From: Pseudalkalibacillus decolorationis
GTDB lineage: Bacteria; Bacillota; Bacilli; Bacillales; Fictibacillaceae
Assembly: GCF_024609785.1 (NCBI RefSeq)
Contig: NZ_JANHJQ010000002.1
Coordinates: 248,001 to 312,000, forward strand
Reading direction: 5' to 3'
DNA: 64,000 nucleotides
Shown here: positions 7,323 through 17,530 of the stretch, in pieces
Layout: each line of letters starts with the position of its first letter
How positions within the stretch are numbered: the first letter of the stretch is position 1
Translations under genes and position numbers: made by a program
Notes under the pieces: model-generated
The model's database searches: none
The model's input: only the letters and a program-made list of their open reading frames with translations
What the model was told of the DNA's origin: nothing

Positions 7323-8732
7323 TTATACTTTCGTTGTAGTCTCAAAATCGTCAAGATGCATAAGCTTTTGCAACGATTTAGAGAGTGCAAGAAGGATTAT
7401 TCCGAGCACAATCGCAGCGATTCCCAAGTAAGTGAAAATCTCTAGATAACCAATATGAGTAGTTAACGAGGCGATGTATCCTGCCAAGTAGTTTGCGGCT
7501 GCATTACTCAAGAACCACACACCCATCAGTAATGAGGCAATTTTGATTGGTGCCATTTTACTTACAAGAGATAACCCAATCGGTGATAAGCAAAGTTCAC
7601 CAAGTGTATGAAATAAATAGGTGACAATCATGAACATCATAGTTACTTGAACTGTAGCACTTTCATCGCTACCTGTTATCATTACCGCTGGAACCATAAC
7701 CATGAAACCTAATCCAAGTAAGATCAATCCAAAAGACATTTTTGTCGGTATCGAAAAGTCACCACGTTTTGTTCTCGATAACTTGAGCCAAAGAATTGAA
7801 ACCACTGGAGCCAATAACAAGATAAAGAAAGGGTTCAGTGATTGGAAGAAAGATACTGGCACTTCATACCCGAAAACTGTCCGGTCGATAAAATCCCTTG
7901 TATAGAGCGTAAAGGATGCACCAGCTTGTTCAAAACCAGCCCAGAACATAACAGTAAAGCATGCCAAAATTAAGATTACAATCGTACGATGCTTCTCATG
8001 CTTTGTTAAAGGTGCTGCTGAACCATTACTATTTGAGGGTGTAGCTTTTGTTGCTGCTGGCTGTACTCCGATATCACCTAAATATTTTTTGGAAAGTGAG
8101 TTAAAGAGTACTTGTCCAATAATCATCCCGATCGATGATGCTAAAAACGCATATTTAAACCCGAAAGTTTCCACTCCACCTGTTGTTGAGTGGAACCATG
8201 TGGCATAGATCAAGCCTGCTATAATCGGAGAAATAAGACCACCTAAATTGATTCCCATATAAAAAATGGTAAAAGCCGAGTCTTTCCGAGGGTCGTTTTT
8301 CTCGTAAAGCTCACCTACAAGAGTTGAAATGTTCGGCTTAAAGAAACCGTTTCCAATTATTAATAGAAGTAAGCCTAAATAGAGTCCCCACTTTTCCTGT
8401 ACAAGGAATAGGGTAAAGTCTCCAAATGCCATCGTAATTCCACCGATTGTAATTGCTGTTCGGAGTCCCATAAGACGGTCTGTAAGATAACCTCCAATTA
8501 ATGGAGTAAAGTATACCAATCCCGTATAAAGCCCATATAACATCAAAGCAGATGATTTGTCCATTCCTAGCCCACCACTAATTAGTTCAGCAGTTAAATA
8601 GAGGACTAGGATTGATCTCATTCCATAGTAGCTGTAACGCTCCCACATTTCAGTAATAAACAATAAAAATAAACCCTTAGGATGTTTTCGTTTGTTTCCC
8701 GTTCCCTCGTGTTCGTTTATTATGCCTTCCAT
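7323..8732 (-). CDS. dtpT: POT/PTR family proton-dependent di-/tripeptide transporter
   Basis: Plasma-membrane symporter of 469 residues importing short peptides with protons. The family signature EMWERYSYYGMRSILVLYL (ExxER, residues 28-46) and FYMGINLGGLISPIIAG (about 152-168) are both intact, and 12-14 hydrophobic helices are visible. Residues K and E of the ExxERFxYY motif, needed for proton coupling, are kept. A ribosome site TGAGGAGGAATAC precedes the ATG. It is a single-gene unit with its own terminator. Peptide uptake would fit the secreted and intracellular subtilases found elsewhere in the window, but no shared control is visible. Confidence 0.93.
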   Translation of the reverse strand: MEGIINEHEGTGNKRKHPKGLFLLFITEMWERYSYYGMRSILVLYLTAELISGGLGMDKSSALMLYGLYTGLVYFTPLIGGYLTDRLMGLRTAITIGGITMAFGDFTLFLVQEKWGLYLGLLLLIIGNGFFKPNISTLVGELYEKNDPRKDSAFTIFYMGINLGGLISPIIAGLIYATWFHSTTGGVETFGFKYAFLASSIGMIIGQVLFNSLSKKYLGDIGVQPAATKATPSNSNGSAAPLTKHEKHRTIVILILACFTVMFWAGFEQAGASFTLYTRDFIDRTVFGYEVPVSFFQSLNPFFILLLAPVVSILWLKLSRTKRGDFSIPTKMSFGLILLGLGFMVMVPAVMITGSDESATVQVTMMFMIVTYLFHTLGELCLSPIGLSLVSKMAPIKIASLLMGVWFLSNAAANYLAGYIASLTTHIGYLEIFTYLGIAAIVLGIILLALSKSLQKLMHLDDFETTTKV

Positions 8733-10927
<2,195 letters not shown>

Positions 10928-10935
10928 ATGATTAA

Positions 10936-10979
10936 AAAGGCTGACCCTGACTTGGATAAAAGTAGTTGGGTCAGCCTTT
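10936..10979 (+). terminator. Strong terminator of the ABC-F gene
   Basis: AAAGGCTGACCC pairs perfectly with GGGTCAGCCTTT across a 20-nt loop, followed by ATTATGTTTTA, 8 bases after the stop codon. Also suited to end the convergent copper-binding protein transcript. Confidence 0.8.
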
Positions 10980-11055
10980 ATTATGTTTTAAATTTCACCG
11001 CTTTACCCGGATAGGCATTAATTGTAACCTCTAACGGTATGTTAACGATTTATGG

Positions 11056-11379
11056 TTAGTTCAACATCTTCCTGCAAGACTCCGCACATTTCAGACACAC
11101 TTCAGCACATCGCTTACAGTGGTCATGCTCATGTTGATTACACTCGTCTGCACACGCCTCACAAACATCGGCACAAAGTACGCAAATCCGTTCAGCAAAT
11201 GGGCTATTCTTGGACATTGATGAGGCTGCGAAATTACAAATCTCCGCACATTCTCTTGTCAATCGGATACAATTGTTCATGTGAGAATTATTCAATTCCA
11301 AACAAGCATCATAGCAATGGTCACAAGCTACTACACATTGGAGGCATTCATCTAGACATTCTCTGTATTTTTCGCGCAT
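11056..11379 (-). CDS. Four-helix-bundle copper-binding protein (DUF326/Csp-like)
   Basis: Small cytosolic protein of 107 residues with 17 or so cysteines arranged as CxxxC and CxxC pairs on predicted helices: CLDECLQCVVACDHC, CAEICNF, CVLCADVCEACADEC and CKRCAEVCLKCAESC. This is the pattern of the Csp copper-storage family, which holds many Cu(I) ions inside a four-helix bundle. The ATG at 11379 is preceded by GAGGAG at 7 bases. A TTG at 11385 would be too close to that site. A second, less Cys-rich family member lies at 43100. No copper pump or CsoR gene is adjacent. Confidence 0.9.
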   Translation of the reverse strand: MREKYRECLDECLQCVVACDHCYDACLELNNSHMNNCIRLTRECAEICNFAASSMSKNSPFAERICVLCADVCEACADECNQHEHDHCKRCAEVCLKCAESCRKMLN

Positions 11380-11486
11380 GATCAAGCTCCTCTCCTTTTT
11401 AAAGGTCAGCTTGATTTAGTTGTACCACAATGTATCTCCTATTAAACTTAATCATTCTAATTGGAGACGTCAAAACGATATACTCT

Positions 11487-11649
11487 TTAAGTGCGTGTTC
11501 AAAAAGGAGGACAAAAAGAGCCGAGAAGTTCGAGGCGTGAAAATCTCGAGGACCAGAACGTATGCTATTAATACGTGAGGACCGGAGAGATCAAACAACG
11601 AAGAAATTCGACAGCTATTTTTACCGGACTTTTTGAACAACCTCTTTAA
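11487..11649 (-). repeat. R3 repeat, minimal copy A
   Basis: MITE-like element of about 160 bases in minus orientation. The ends are GTTGTTCAAAAAG and CTTTTTGAACACGCACTT as partial inverted repeats. The core carries GTCGAATTTCTTCG, TCTCCGGTCCTCACGTATTA and CTCGAGATTTTCACGCCTCG segments shared with the copy at 17.5 kb. The left end of the reversed element supplies the stop codon of the PPOX-fold gene. Confidence 0.75.
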
Positions 11650-12281
11650 TAAAGTTCATTCGTATAGGTATCTCTAAGTACTTCAGTGATATCTTTTTCT
11701 GTTACGGTTCTCATATTAATGTGGCTCGTCAGCATTTTAGATGGAGATGGAAGTTGTTCCTTAACTGGCCATTTTTCCGGATTCCATAATTGCGAGCGTA
11801 TGAAAGCTTTTCCACAATGAAGAAAACATTCTTGCACTTCTACACCTATTCCAAGGACGGGGATCTTGCCGTTTACCTCTGATTGAGATAATAACGTTTG
11901 GTCTCTGGAAACATATCCTTTGCCATTGATTCGTAACGTTTCATTCATTCCTGGAATGGTAAAAAGAAGTCCAATTGTCGAGTTTTCGAGTAGGTTTTTG
12001 ATGCTGTCAGTTCTCCGATTACCTGGTCTTTCTGGAATGAGTAAATGTTTATGGTCCAAGACATTGACAAAACCGGGAGCATCTCCTCTTGGGGAACAAT
12101 CAGCCCCCGAAGAGCTTGAAGTAGCTATAACAATTAGAGGACTATTTTGAATAAAATGTCGGCATTGGTCATCAACCTCTGTAATAACCTTTTGCTCGCC
12201 CCTTACACTTGGTGACCCCACAAGTTCTTTTACCTCTGATTCTGTATAAACCAGATCCTTAAAGAAATAGTTGGTTGACAT
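11646..12281 (-). CDS. Pyridoxamine 5'-phosphate oxidase-fold FMN-dependent protein (MSMEG_1061 type)
   Basis: Split-barrel flavoprotein of about 211 residues. The motif SSSSGADCSPRGDAPGFV and LLIPERPGNRRTDSIKNLLENSTIGLLFTIPG, which I cite as two separate blocks near residues 55-75 and 80-112, are typical of the PPOX-like family that binds FMN at a dimer interface. The C-terminal half has HCGKAFIRSQLW. The in vivo reaction is unknown. I place the start at the ATG at 12281; a GTG at 12287 lies at a better distance from AGGAGG and is a real alternative. The stop lies within the R3 repeat, so the insertion may have reshaped the last codons. Confidence 0.8.
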   Translation of the reverse strand: MSTNYFFKDLVYTESEVKELVGSPSVRGEQKVITEVDDQCRHFIQNSPLIVIATSSSSGADCSPRGDAPGFVNVLDHKHLLIPERPGNRRTDSIKNLLENSTIGLLFTIPGMNETLRINGKGYVSRDQTLLSQSEVNGKIPVLGIGVEVQECFLHCGKAFIRSQLWNPEKWPVKEQLPSPSKMLTSHINMRTVTEKDITEVLRDTYTNELY

Positions 12282-12305
12282 GTTCACGTACTCTCCTCCT
12301 TTCAA

Positions 12306-12600
12306 ATCGTTGTTATCGATAAATAGGAATATATGACTGATTATAGCAAATCATTGCTAATTCGGGTACGAATCATTCCATTATTGAAGGATTATATATA
12401 TAATGGAAAAAAGTCATCGTAATTTCTCACTATATGGAATATGCACGTACACCGTTAAATGTCTTTCATCATAGACCTTCATACAGTTCTAACACTGAAA
12501 GCACTCTTCTGCTGCTTACTACAACATTATGAAGCTAATCAACTGAATTTGTGCTTCTGGTTTTCGGTTAAGAGGATATAAAATTCAAAAAAGAGGGTGT
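12306..12600. other. Divergent promoter region, nothing specific seen
   Basis: About 295 AT-rich bases between the divergent PPOX-fold gene and the 95-residue gene. An alternating TA tract lies near 12394-12402. No reading frame, hairpin or repeat copy was recognised. Confidence 0.4.
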
Positions 12601-12888
12601 GTGCAATTGAGATCCCTAGTTATCCGCTCCTTTCATTATGATGAAATCCGTTTTGCCTTTGTTTATAGTGGACGGCTTTATACAATGATGATGAAATGGA
12701 ACAAAAAAGAGGCTCACTGGAATTTACATTCATACGATCAGGAGCTACTAAATAGTCCAGAGAAATATACTTTTATTGTTCAATTGTTATTGGCGAATGA
12801 TCGGGTAATAGATTATTTTAAAAAAAGAAACATAGATATTGCGGATGTTAAATGTCAAAAGTGTAGTAAACTAATCCTCGATTCTTAA
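12601..12888 (+). CDS. Hypothetical 95-residue protein with C-terminal CxxC
   Basis: Starts with GTG after a GAGGGTGT ribosome site. The composition is normal for a soluble protein. It contains FHYDEIRFAFVYSGRLYT, an aromatic-rich N-terminus, and ends VKCQKCSKLILDS, a lone CxxC pair that might bind zinc in a dimer. I do not recognise a family and no operon partner exists. Codon use matches its neighbours, so I take it as real. Confidence 0.55.
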   Translation: MQLRSLVIRSFHYDEIRFAFVYSGRLYTMMMKWNKKEAHWNLHSYDQELLNSPEKYTFIVQLLLANDRVIDYFKKRNIDIADVKCQKCSKLILDS

Positions 12889-13223
12889 CCTGACAAAAAT
12901 GATGTGATTATTGATAGAATAGCCATATCCTGCGTTCAGCAGGAAAATAGGCTCGATTTAATGTGCATAAATACTACATTTACAAGCTTAGCTTATAAAC
13001 TCGAATTTCCCCCCTGATTTATTACCTCTATCCCTTAACCAAAACTTTCAAAAACGTTTATTAAACGTTACTCTCGGTCGATAAGTCTAACTAATATGTT
13101 CCTGTACAAACCAATAACATTTCCATCATTGACCCTGAGGATAATCCGTTTTAAAATTTGGTCAAATCAAATAACAATAATATACAAAACTGTCGCTCCT
13201 GTCCTGTCCATCCTATTATGTTT
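12889..13223. other. Gene-free stretch
   Basis: About 335 bases in which I see no supported gene. A weak AGCAGG/CCTGCT-like dyad lies near 12930-12945. A 70-codon frame across 13096-13308 has no ribosome site and overlaps a better small frame. Confidence 0.4.
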
Positions 13224-13235
13224 GGAGGGTTTAAG

Positions 13236-13313
13236 TTGTTCCTCAAGCGGTTATTTATCTTCAGCATTATCGCAGGGTCCAGTCTTGGGTTGGCAAGCCA
13301 TGTCTTAAGTTAA
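13236..13313 (+). pseudogene. Start of a broken small membrane-protein gene
   Basis: TTG start behind an ideal TTTGGAGGG site encodes 25 residues, MFLKRLFIFSIIAGSSLGLA and a few more, a single membrane-spanning signal-like segment, then TAA. About 40 bases downstream another frame reads NPNTRTRMNGFVRRSYDSLD followed by QYWNNFE, ending in the R1 repeat at 13449. The two pieces look like the two ends of one gene of about 80 codons broken by frameshifts, with its 3' end replaced by the repeat. It could instead be a genuine 25-residue peptide. Family not recognised. Confidence 0.35.
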
Positions 13314-13448
13314 TATTCAAGTTTTATACTATTCTTGGTTTGGGGGTAGTTATAGAAACGAGTTACTAAATCCAAACACCCGTACAAGAATGAATGGATT
13401 CGTCCGAAGATCGTATGATTCACTTGATCAATATTGGAACAACTTTGA

Positions 13449-13625
13449 GAAAAGCGCAAGCGCCCTGCTTAGCCACGAAGGTCACTGGAAGACCGACGAG
13501 GAGGCTGTTGCCGCCGCAGGAGGCCTGAAGTGATCCAAGTGGTTGGGCGCTGAAGCTGGACATTACATCCATGCTGCAAACTTTTATACTTTCTTAACGT
13601 GTAAAGAAAACTTGGCAAAGGTGGC
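13449..13625 (+). repeat. R1 repeat copy a, fused to an R2 half
   Basis: Begins AAAAGCGCAAGCGCCCTGCT, passes through ACTGGAAGACCGACGAGGAG and GTTGCCGCCGCAGGAGG, and closes with TTGGGCGCTGAAGCTGGACA. It runs directly into ACTTTCTTAACGTGTAAA and AACTTGGC of the R2 family. Its R1 part is almost identical to copy b at 20.27 kb. Confidence 0.85.
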
Positions 13626-13792
13626 TGGCTCTTCTCCATTGGACACGTTATTTATCTTCCTGTTGTCTGGAGTGGGTCAGTCCTTTTTACACGTTGTTGA
13701 TTTCCATTCCTCAGGCTCTTTTTTTAGTAACAATTGAGAAATCCTCCTTTCCAATCACCTTTTTTTCTTGGTATTTCTCCCTTTTTTCTTCT

Positions 13793-13955
13793 TATAGAGG
13801 TTGTTCAAAAAGTATCCAACTGATAAACGGCGAATTTCTACGTTACTCGGTTTTTCCGGTTCTCACGTATTAACACCATACGTTCCGGTCCTCAAAACTG
13901 TCGTGCCTTGAACTTCTTGTTTCTGATTCGTCTACTTTTTGAACACGCACTTATA
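13793..13955 (+). repeat. R3 repeat, minimal copy B
   Basis: Plus-orientation R3 element: GAGGTTGTTCAAAAAGTA at the left, TACTTTTTGAACACGCACTT at the right, and a diverged core with TCTCACGTATTA and ACGTTCCGGTCCTC. The right end abuts the decayed membrane-protein gene, which continues directly out of it. Confidence 0.75.
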
Positions 13956-14279
13956 TGGTCGATCATTCACTTTTTCGCCTTTTAGCATTGCTGACAGTAA
14001 CCCTTCTGTCATCATCTTTAATGCAATAATTGATACTGTAATACAAAAAATGGGTATAAAAGGCATCCACTGATAGGAGGTATTTAATTTTTGGTGCCAG
14101 TTACAGCTTCTATCAATACCCTCTCGCTAAATGTATACGTATATCCACAAGCCATATCTTCAAACAATACCTAATTCCAAGGACGATAAAAACAGGGACA
14201 AAGAAAAGCAATAGACAATAAACGACGATTTTAAACTTTGGGTCCTATAAAAATTCAATTAAAAGCCATACTAAAATTA
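13956..14279 (-). pseudogene. Decayed membrane-protein gene
   Basis: On the minus strand two hydrophobic stretches in different frames are readable: VVYCLLLFFVPVFIVLGIRY preceded by LVWLLIEFL and an in-frame TAG, and then WMPFIPIFCITVSIIALKMM followed by TEGLLSAMLKGEKVNDR. They are separated by stops and a frameshift. The R3 repeat starts exactly where the second piece ends, so the 3' part of the gene has been lost or interrupted there. No family recognised; clearly no longer functional. Confidence 0.5.
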
Positions 14280-14305
14280 GCAAATTAGAATGGCAGGTGA
14301 ATTGT

Positions 14306-15697
14306 ATGCGGAAAAGGTCCATTTCCTTTTTAGTAGTAGCCGCTGCTTGTGTGTTAGGTCTTGTATTTGTGTTCTTTCCAACAAATGAAGTGGATGCACC
14401 CAGGAATCAGGTTGCTCCACTTGGGCAAGGAAAACCACAACAGTTAGGCAAGACAAAACAAACCAATCAAATGGTTAAAGTTGATTCAATTGAATATGGA
14501 AACCAGCTCGTGCAGAAGTTAAATACAAACTCATCAATGGGTGTGATCAAGCATGAAAAGGTCAATAGTCATTATCAAGACATGGAAGTAACGGTTCGAT
14601 TTGAAACAAAACCGAACGATACAGAGCTTGGAGAAATTAACGAAGATATTAATGGAAAAGTAGCAAAGAAATTGGATTCAACGTATATATTTCGCTCGAA
14701 TACCCTCTCTACTCCCAAGCTTGTCGATTATTTTAACAGTAAAAAAAGTGTTGTATATGCTGAGCCAAATTATATTTATATTCAAAACCAAATAAACGAT
14801 CAATTGTATCAACAATATCAATGGAATTTACCGGCTATTCAAACGAATGAAGGCTGGAATCTTACACGTGGAAATGAGAATGTGGTGATCGCAGTCATCG
14901 ATACGGGTGTTGATATGCAACATCCAGACCTCGTAAATCGCCTCACAGATGGTTACAACGTACTGACAGATAGTCCATTACCAAACGATGATAACGGGCA
15001 TGGTACACACGTTGCAGGAATCATTGCATCTGAAACCAATAATGGGTTAGGTATAGCCGGTTTGACATGGTACAACCAAATTATGCCAATAAAGGCGATG
15101 AATGGAGAAGGCTATGGAACGTCGTTTAATGTGTCTAAGGGTATCCGTTGGGCAACTGATCATGGAGCGGATATCATTAATATGAGCTTAGGAAATTACA
15201 AAGCATCGAAAGCGATGGAGGAAGCGATTAATTATGCAAATGAAAATGATGTCATTCTTGTTGCCGCTTCAGGAAATGAAAATACAAACCAAACAAGTTA
15301 CCCCGCTGGTTTTGATGGCGTCTTAGGGGTGGCTGCAGTAAACCCGAGCATGAAAAGAGCACCTTTTTCAAACTATGGAAAGTATGTTGACGTTTCTGCA
15401 CCTGGAGTTGATATTGCAAGCACCTATCTCGATGGGCAATATGCTGCTCTTTCCGGGACATCGATGGCGACTCCCCATGTTGCAGCATTAGCGGGATTAA
15501 TCCGTTCTCTTTATCCCGACCTCACTAACAATGAAGTCATTACTATCATAAAGGATACGACAGAGGATGTGGGTCAGGAAGGAAATGATATTTACACAGG
15601 TAGCGGCGTAATTAACATCGCAGAAGCCCTGCAAGCAACCTATGACAAAAAATATCCGTACGGACAAATGAGTGAATGGATCGAAAAGATTGGCTAA
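14306..15697 (+). CDS. Secreted S8 subtilisin-like serine protease
   Basis: Pre-pro-protease of 463 residues. Residues 1-30 form a signal sequence (RKRSISFLVVAAACVLGLVF). Residues about 55-155 are a propeptide ending in a typical YAEPNYIY sequence. The mature S8 domain has the catalytic triad D199 (AVIDTGVDMQHPDL), H232 (GHGTHVAGI) and S386 (SGTSMATPHVA), with the oxyanion Asn324. It resembles thermitase-type subtilases. The ATG at 14306 lies 5 bases after AGGTGA; a GTG at 14297 overlaps that site and is less likely. It is followed by a membrane-protein gene 90 bases on. Likely extracellular protein degradation; no immunity or sporulation partner is obvious. Confidence 0.92.
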   Translation: MRKRSISFLVVAAACVLGLVFVFFPTNEVDAPRNQVAPLGQGKPQQLGKTKQTNQMVKVDSIEYGNQLVQKLNTNSSMGVIKHEKVNSHYQDMEVTVRFETKPNDTELGEINEDINGKVAKKLDSTYIFRSNTLSTPKLVDYFNSKKSVVYAEPNYIYIQNQINDQLYQQYQWNLPAIQTNEGWNLTRGNENVVIAVIDTGVDMQHPDLVNRLTDGYNVLTDSPLPNDDNGHGTHVAGIIASETNNGLGIAGLTWYNQIMPIKAMNGEGYGTSFNVSKGIRWATDHGADIINMSLGNYKASKAMEEAINYANENDVILVAASGNENTNQTSYPAGFDGVLGVAAVNPSMKRAPFSNYGKYVDVSAPGVDIASTYLDGQYAALSGTSMATPHVAALAGLIRSLYPDLTNNEVITIIKDTTEDVGQEGNDIYTGSGVINIAEALQATYDKKYPYGQMSEWIEKIG

Positions 15698-15787
15698 TCT
15701 AAGGGGCTGAACAGGGCGCTTGATCATTCTCTTTTAGTTTATCGCATATGCTTCCATTAGGACAATCTAAAGGAGGCTAACGATAAA

Positions 15788-16354
15788 ATGACTTTTGCGG
15801 TTGCACTAATGCTCATCGTAACCTTCAATTTACTCTTGTATTTATTTTCCTTTATTTTGAATAAGAAAACTGAGGTTTCAACGATGGAAGTCATGACTAT
15901 AGCAATGTCAATAGGCATGACAGTAGGTCTTGTATCGGGTTGTTATTTTGGTTTTATCATTGAAAATTTATTTCTTTCAACGTTAATAAGTATGGCTTTT
16001 GGAGGAATAGTCGGTTTTATATTAGGGCTTCCGTGCAGCATTATTGCCTCGATCGATGGTCTTTTATCTGGAGTTATGGGAGGTATGATGGGTGCGATGC
16101 TCGGGGCTATGCTTTCCTATGAAGATTGGAATGAGATGCTGAAATTCCTCTTCTTACTTCAAACAGTCGTAATAGTTGTTCTCGTTTGGTACTTAAATAA
16201 AAGGTATAGACCAGTGGCATCTACAATTTCGCCTTATAAGTGGCTTCTTTGTGTTCTCCTGGTTTTCTCTGGAATAATGTACACGATCTATGCATCTAAT
16301 TTAACTTACATTCCGAACGATAAAAATGATACCAATCATGAATCGCACCCTTAA
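15788..16354 (+). CDS. Membrane protein with Gly/Met-rich helices, unknown function
   Basis: Integral membrane protein of 188 residues with about five hydrophobic helices. The central one, SGVMGGMMGAMLGAMLSYED, is an unusual glycine/methionine zipper. The C-terminus is short, polar and His/Asn-rich (NDKNDTNHESHP). Met- and Gly-rich packing of this kind is seen in small metal-related membrane proteins, but no family is recognised and the metal link is only a guess. The ribosome site AAAGGAGG precedes the ATG. It may share a transcript with the upstream protease gene, as no terminator was seen between them. Confidence 0.75.
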   Translation: MTFAVALMLIVTFNLLLYLFSFILNKKTEVSTMEVMTIAMSIGMTVGLVSGCYFGFIIENLFLSTLISMAFGGIVGFILGLPCSIIASIDGLLSGVMGGMMGAMLGAMLSYEDWNEMLKFLFLLQTVVIVVLVWYLNKRYRPVASTISPYKWLLCVLLVFSGIMYTIYASNLTYIPNDKNDTNHESHP

Positions 16355-16429
16355 TCAAAAAGGAGGTTGCCTTAAAAAGTTCTGGAACGAACCCTTTGGG
16401 GCAGCCCCTTTCCCATGACTTGTTATTTG

Positions 16430-16900
16430 TTAATCCGATAAATCAATATCAATGACTGTTGAATGGTCAGCTTGTTTTGGAATGCGGATTGTTAATTGAT
16501 CTCCCGACATTGAGGCTTTTACTTTTTCACTCGATGTGTTTGGCGGTAATGGAATATATCGTTCAATTCGTTTTGAAAAATTTTCGGATCGCAACGTTTG
16601 ACCTTGGTCGTTTTGCACTTGCTCAGACTCGAAACGTTGAATTAAAACACGCAATTGTTGATTCACCATTTCAAGCTTAACACGGTCGTTTTCTCTTACG
16701 GGTAATTGAGCTTGTAAGATGATTTCCTGTTCTGTCTCTGTCGTATCGATATCAAAGAAATAGGTTGAATGAAAATGATCCAAATGTTGGTCAAGGGTTG
16801 TAAGGGAATCATTGAAATACTGATCCATTGACTTCATGAATTCTTCTAATTTATTCTCATCAAACAGATTGAACAACTGATTTTTTTTCCAAATATCCAT
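16430..16900 (-). CDS. Hsp20/alpha-crystallin family small heat-shock protein
   Basis: Protein of 156 residues. The N-terminal 55 residues are helical and acidic. The alpha-crystallin domain spans about residues 55-150, with IILQAQLPVRENDRVKLEMV and FSKRIERYIPLPPNTSSEKV, the latter close to the usual F-x-R-x-x-x-LP element, then a GDQLTIRIPK edge strand. It lies 27 bases after the stop of a GerPF-like gene on the same strand and is probably its operon partner. A second Hsp20 gene sits at the other end of the gerP cluster. Small heat-shock proteins such as CotP/CotM occur in Bacillus spore coats, so a coat role is reasonable inference. Confidence 0.88.
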   Translation of the reverse strand: MDIWKKNQLFNLFDENKLEEFMKSMDQYFNDSLTTLDQHLDHFHSTYFFDIDTTETEQEIILQAQLPVRENDRVKLEMVNQQLRVLIQRFESEQVQNDQGQTLRSENFSKRIERYIPLPPNTSSEKVKASMSGDQLTIRIPKQADHSTVIDIDLSD

Positions 16901-16927
16901 CTGTCTCTCCTCTTCAAAAGGATCGTG

Positions 16928-17152
16928 TTAAAAGTTCGCAAGGTTGTTTGAATCACTAATATCCGGATCAATCGTATTTGTTACATTCCAGACATTGTTT
17001 ACAAGCATGAAATCGCCAGTATTTCCTCCTCCAGACCCACTAGAAGATTTGGCAGTTGATTTCGGTGCAATATATAATGTATCTCCAAAGTTGACAGTAC
17101 CCTCAGTGGATACAGAAGTGATTTTAATTGGTGCTAAAATAATTGATGGCAA
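16928..17152 (-). CDS. GerPF-like spore germination/coat permeability protein
   Basis: Protein of 74 residues with the GerPA/GerPF fold signature: N-terminal MPSIILAPIKI, then GTVNFGDTLYIAPKSTAKSS, GGGNTGDF and the closing TIDPDISDSNN. GerP proteins are needed for nutrient germinants to pass the spore coat. The start is TTG, fixed by homology (family members start MPA/MPS) and by the GGGGAGAGG site upstream. Divergent from the GerPA-like gene; followed by an Hsp20 gene. A second GerPF-like gene lies at 20016. Confidence 0.88.
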   Translation of the reverse strand: MPSIILAPIKITSVSTEGTVNFGDTLYIAPKSTAKSSSGSGGGNTGDFMLVNNVWNVTNTIDPDISDSNNLANF

Positions 17153-17200
17153 AAGTTGTTTCCTCTCCCCTCTATCCGTCTCTTTATTACATATTTATCG

Positions 17201-17230
17201 TATCCTATGCATTTCGCATGGATGATGGTA
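17201..17230 (-). promoter_or_regulatory. Candidate sigma-K promoter for the GerPF-like gene
   Basis: On the minus strand CATAGGATA fits the sigma-K -10 consensus CATANNNTA, with an ACC about 17 bases upstream that fits the -35. The gerP operon of Bacillus is expressed in the mother cell, under sigma-K with GerE repression, so the match is in the right place. Short consensus; treat as tentative. Confidence 0.4.
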
Positions 17231-17302
17231 CCTGTATACGAACAATAAACCGGGCATCCGCATAAACTGGTATAAACTAATCAATGCAAAAGGATGTTAC
17301 TC

Positions 17303-17524
17303 ATGCCTGCCTTTGTTGGAGCAATCAAAATAAATGATGTTTCAGGAAGTTCCATTGTCAACATTGGAGATATTTATCATGCCGAACCAAGAAGTCAAAC
17401 GAAAACGTTCGCAGGAGCAGGGTCCTTTAACACAGGTGATTACCTCCGTGTACACAATGGATATAGCGTTACACACACGGTTGATCCAGATAATGTTGAT
17501 AATAGTAACATTGGAAATAGCTAG
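17303..17524 (+). CDS. gerPA: GerPA-like spore germination protein
   Basis: Protein of 73 residues: MPAFVGAIKINDVSG, then IVNIGDIYHAEPRSQTKTFA and GAGSFNTGDYLRVHNGYS, ending VDPDNVDNSN. The KTFAGAGSFNTGD stretch is typical of GerPA, unlike the GGGNTGD of the GerPF-like copies. I choose the ATG at 17303 (AAGGATG site) over the ATG at 17294 because the family starts MPA. It is separated from gerPC by the 450-base R3 element, so the usual A-B-C co-transcription is broken here. Confidence 0.85.
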   Translation: MPAFVGAIKINDVSGSSIVNIGDIYHAEPRSQTKTFAGAGSFNTGDYLRVHNGYSVTHTVDPDNVDNSNIGNS

Positions 17525-17530
17525 CTCCCT

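Noticed and set aside
11052-11381. 109-codon frame opposite the copper-binding protein gene
   Set aside because: It is the exact antisense of the Cys-rich gene, has no ribosome site and its residues follow from the complementary Cys codons.
13543-13737. 64-codon frame in the 13.5 kb repeat area
   Set aside because: Lies in R1/R2 repeat sequence; a similar frame opens in copy b, so it is a property of the repeat, not a gene.
16944-17225. 93-codon plus-strand frame over the GerPF-like gene
   Set aside because: Antisense to a clear family member; no start signal.
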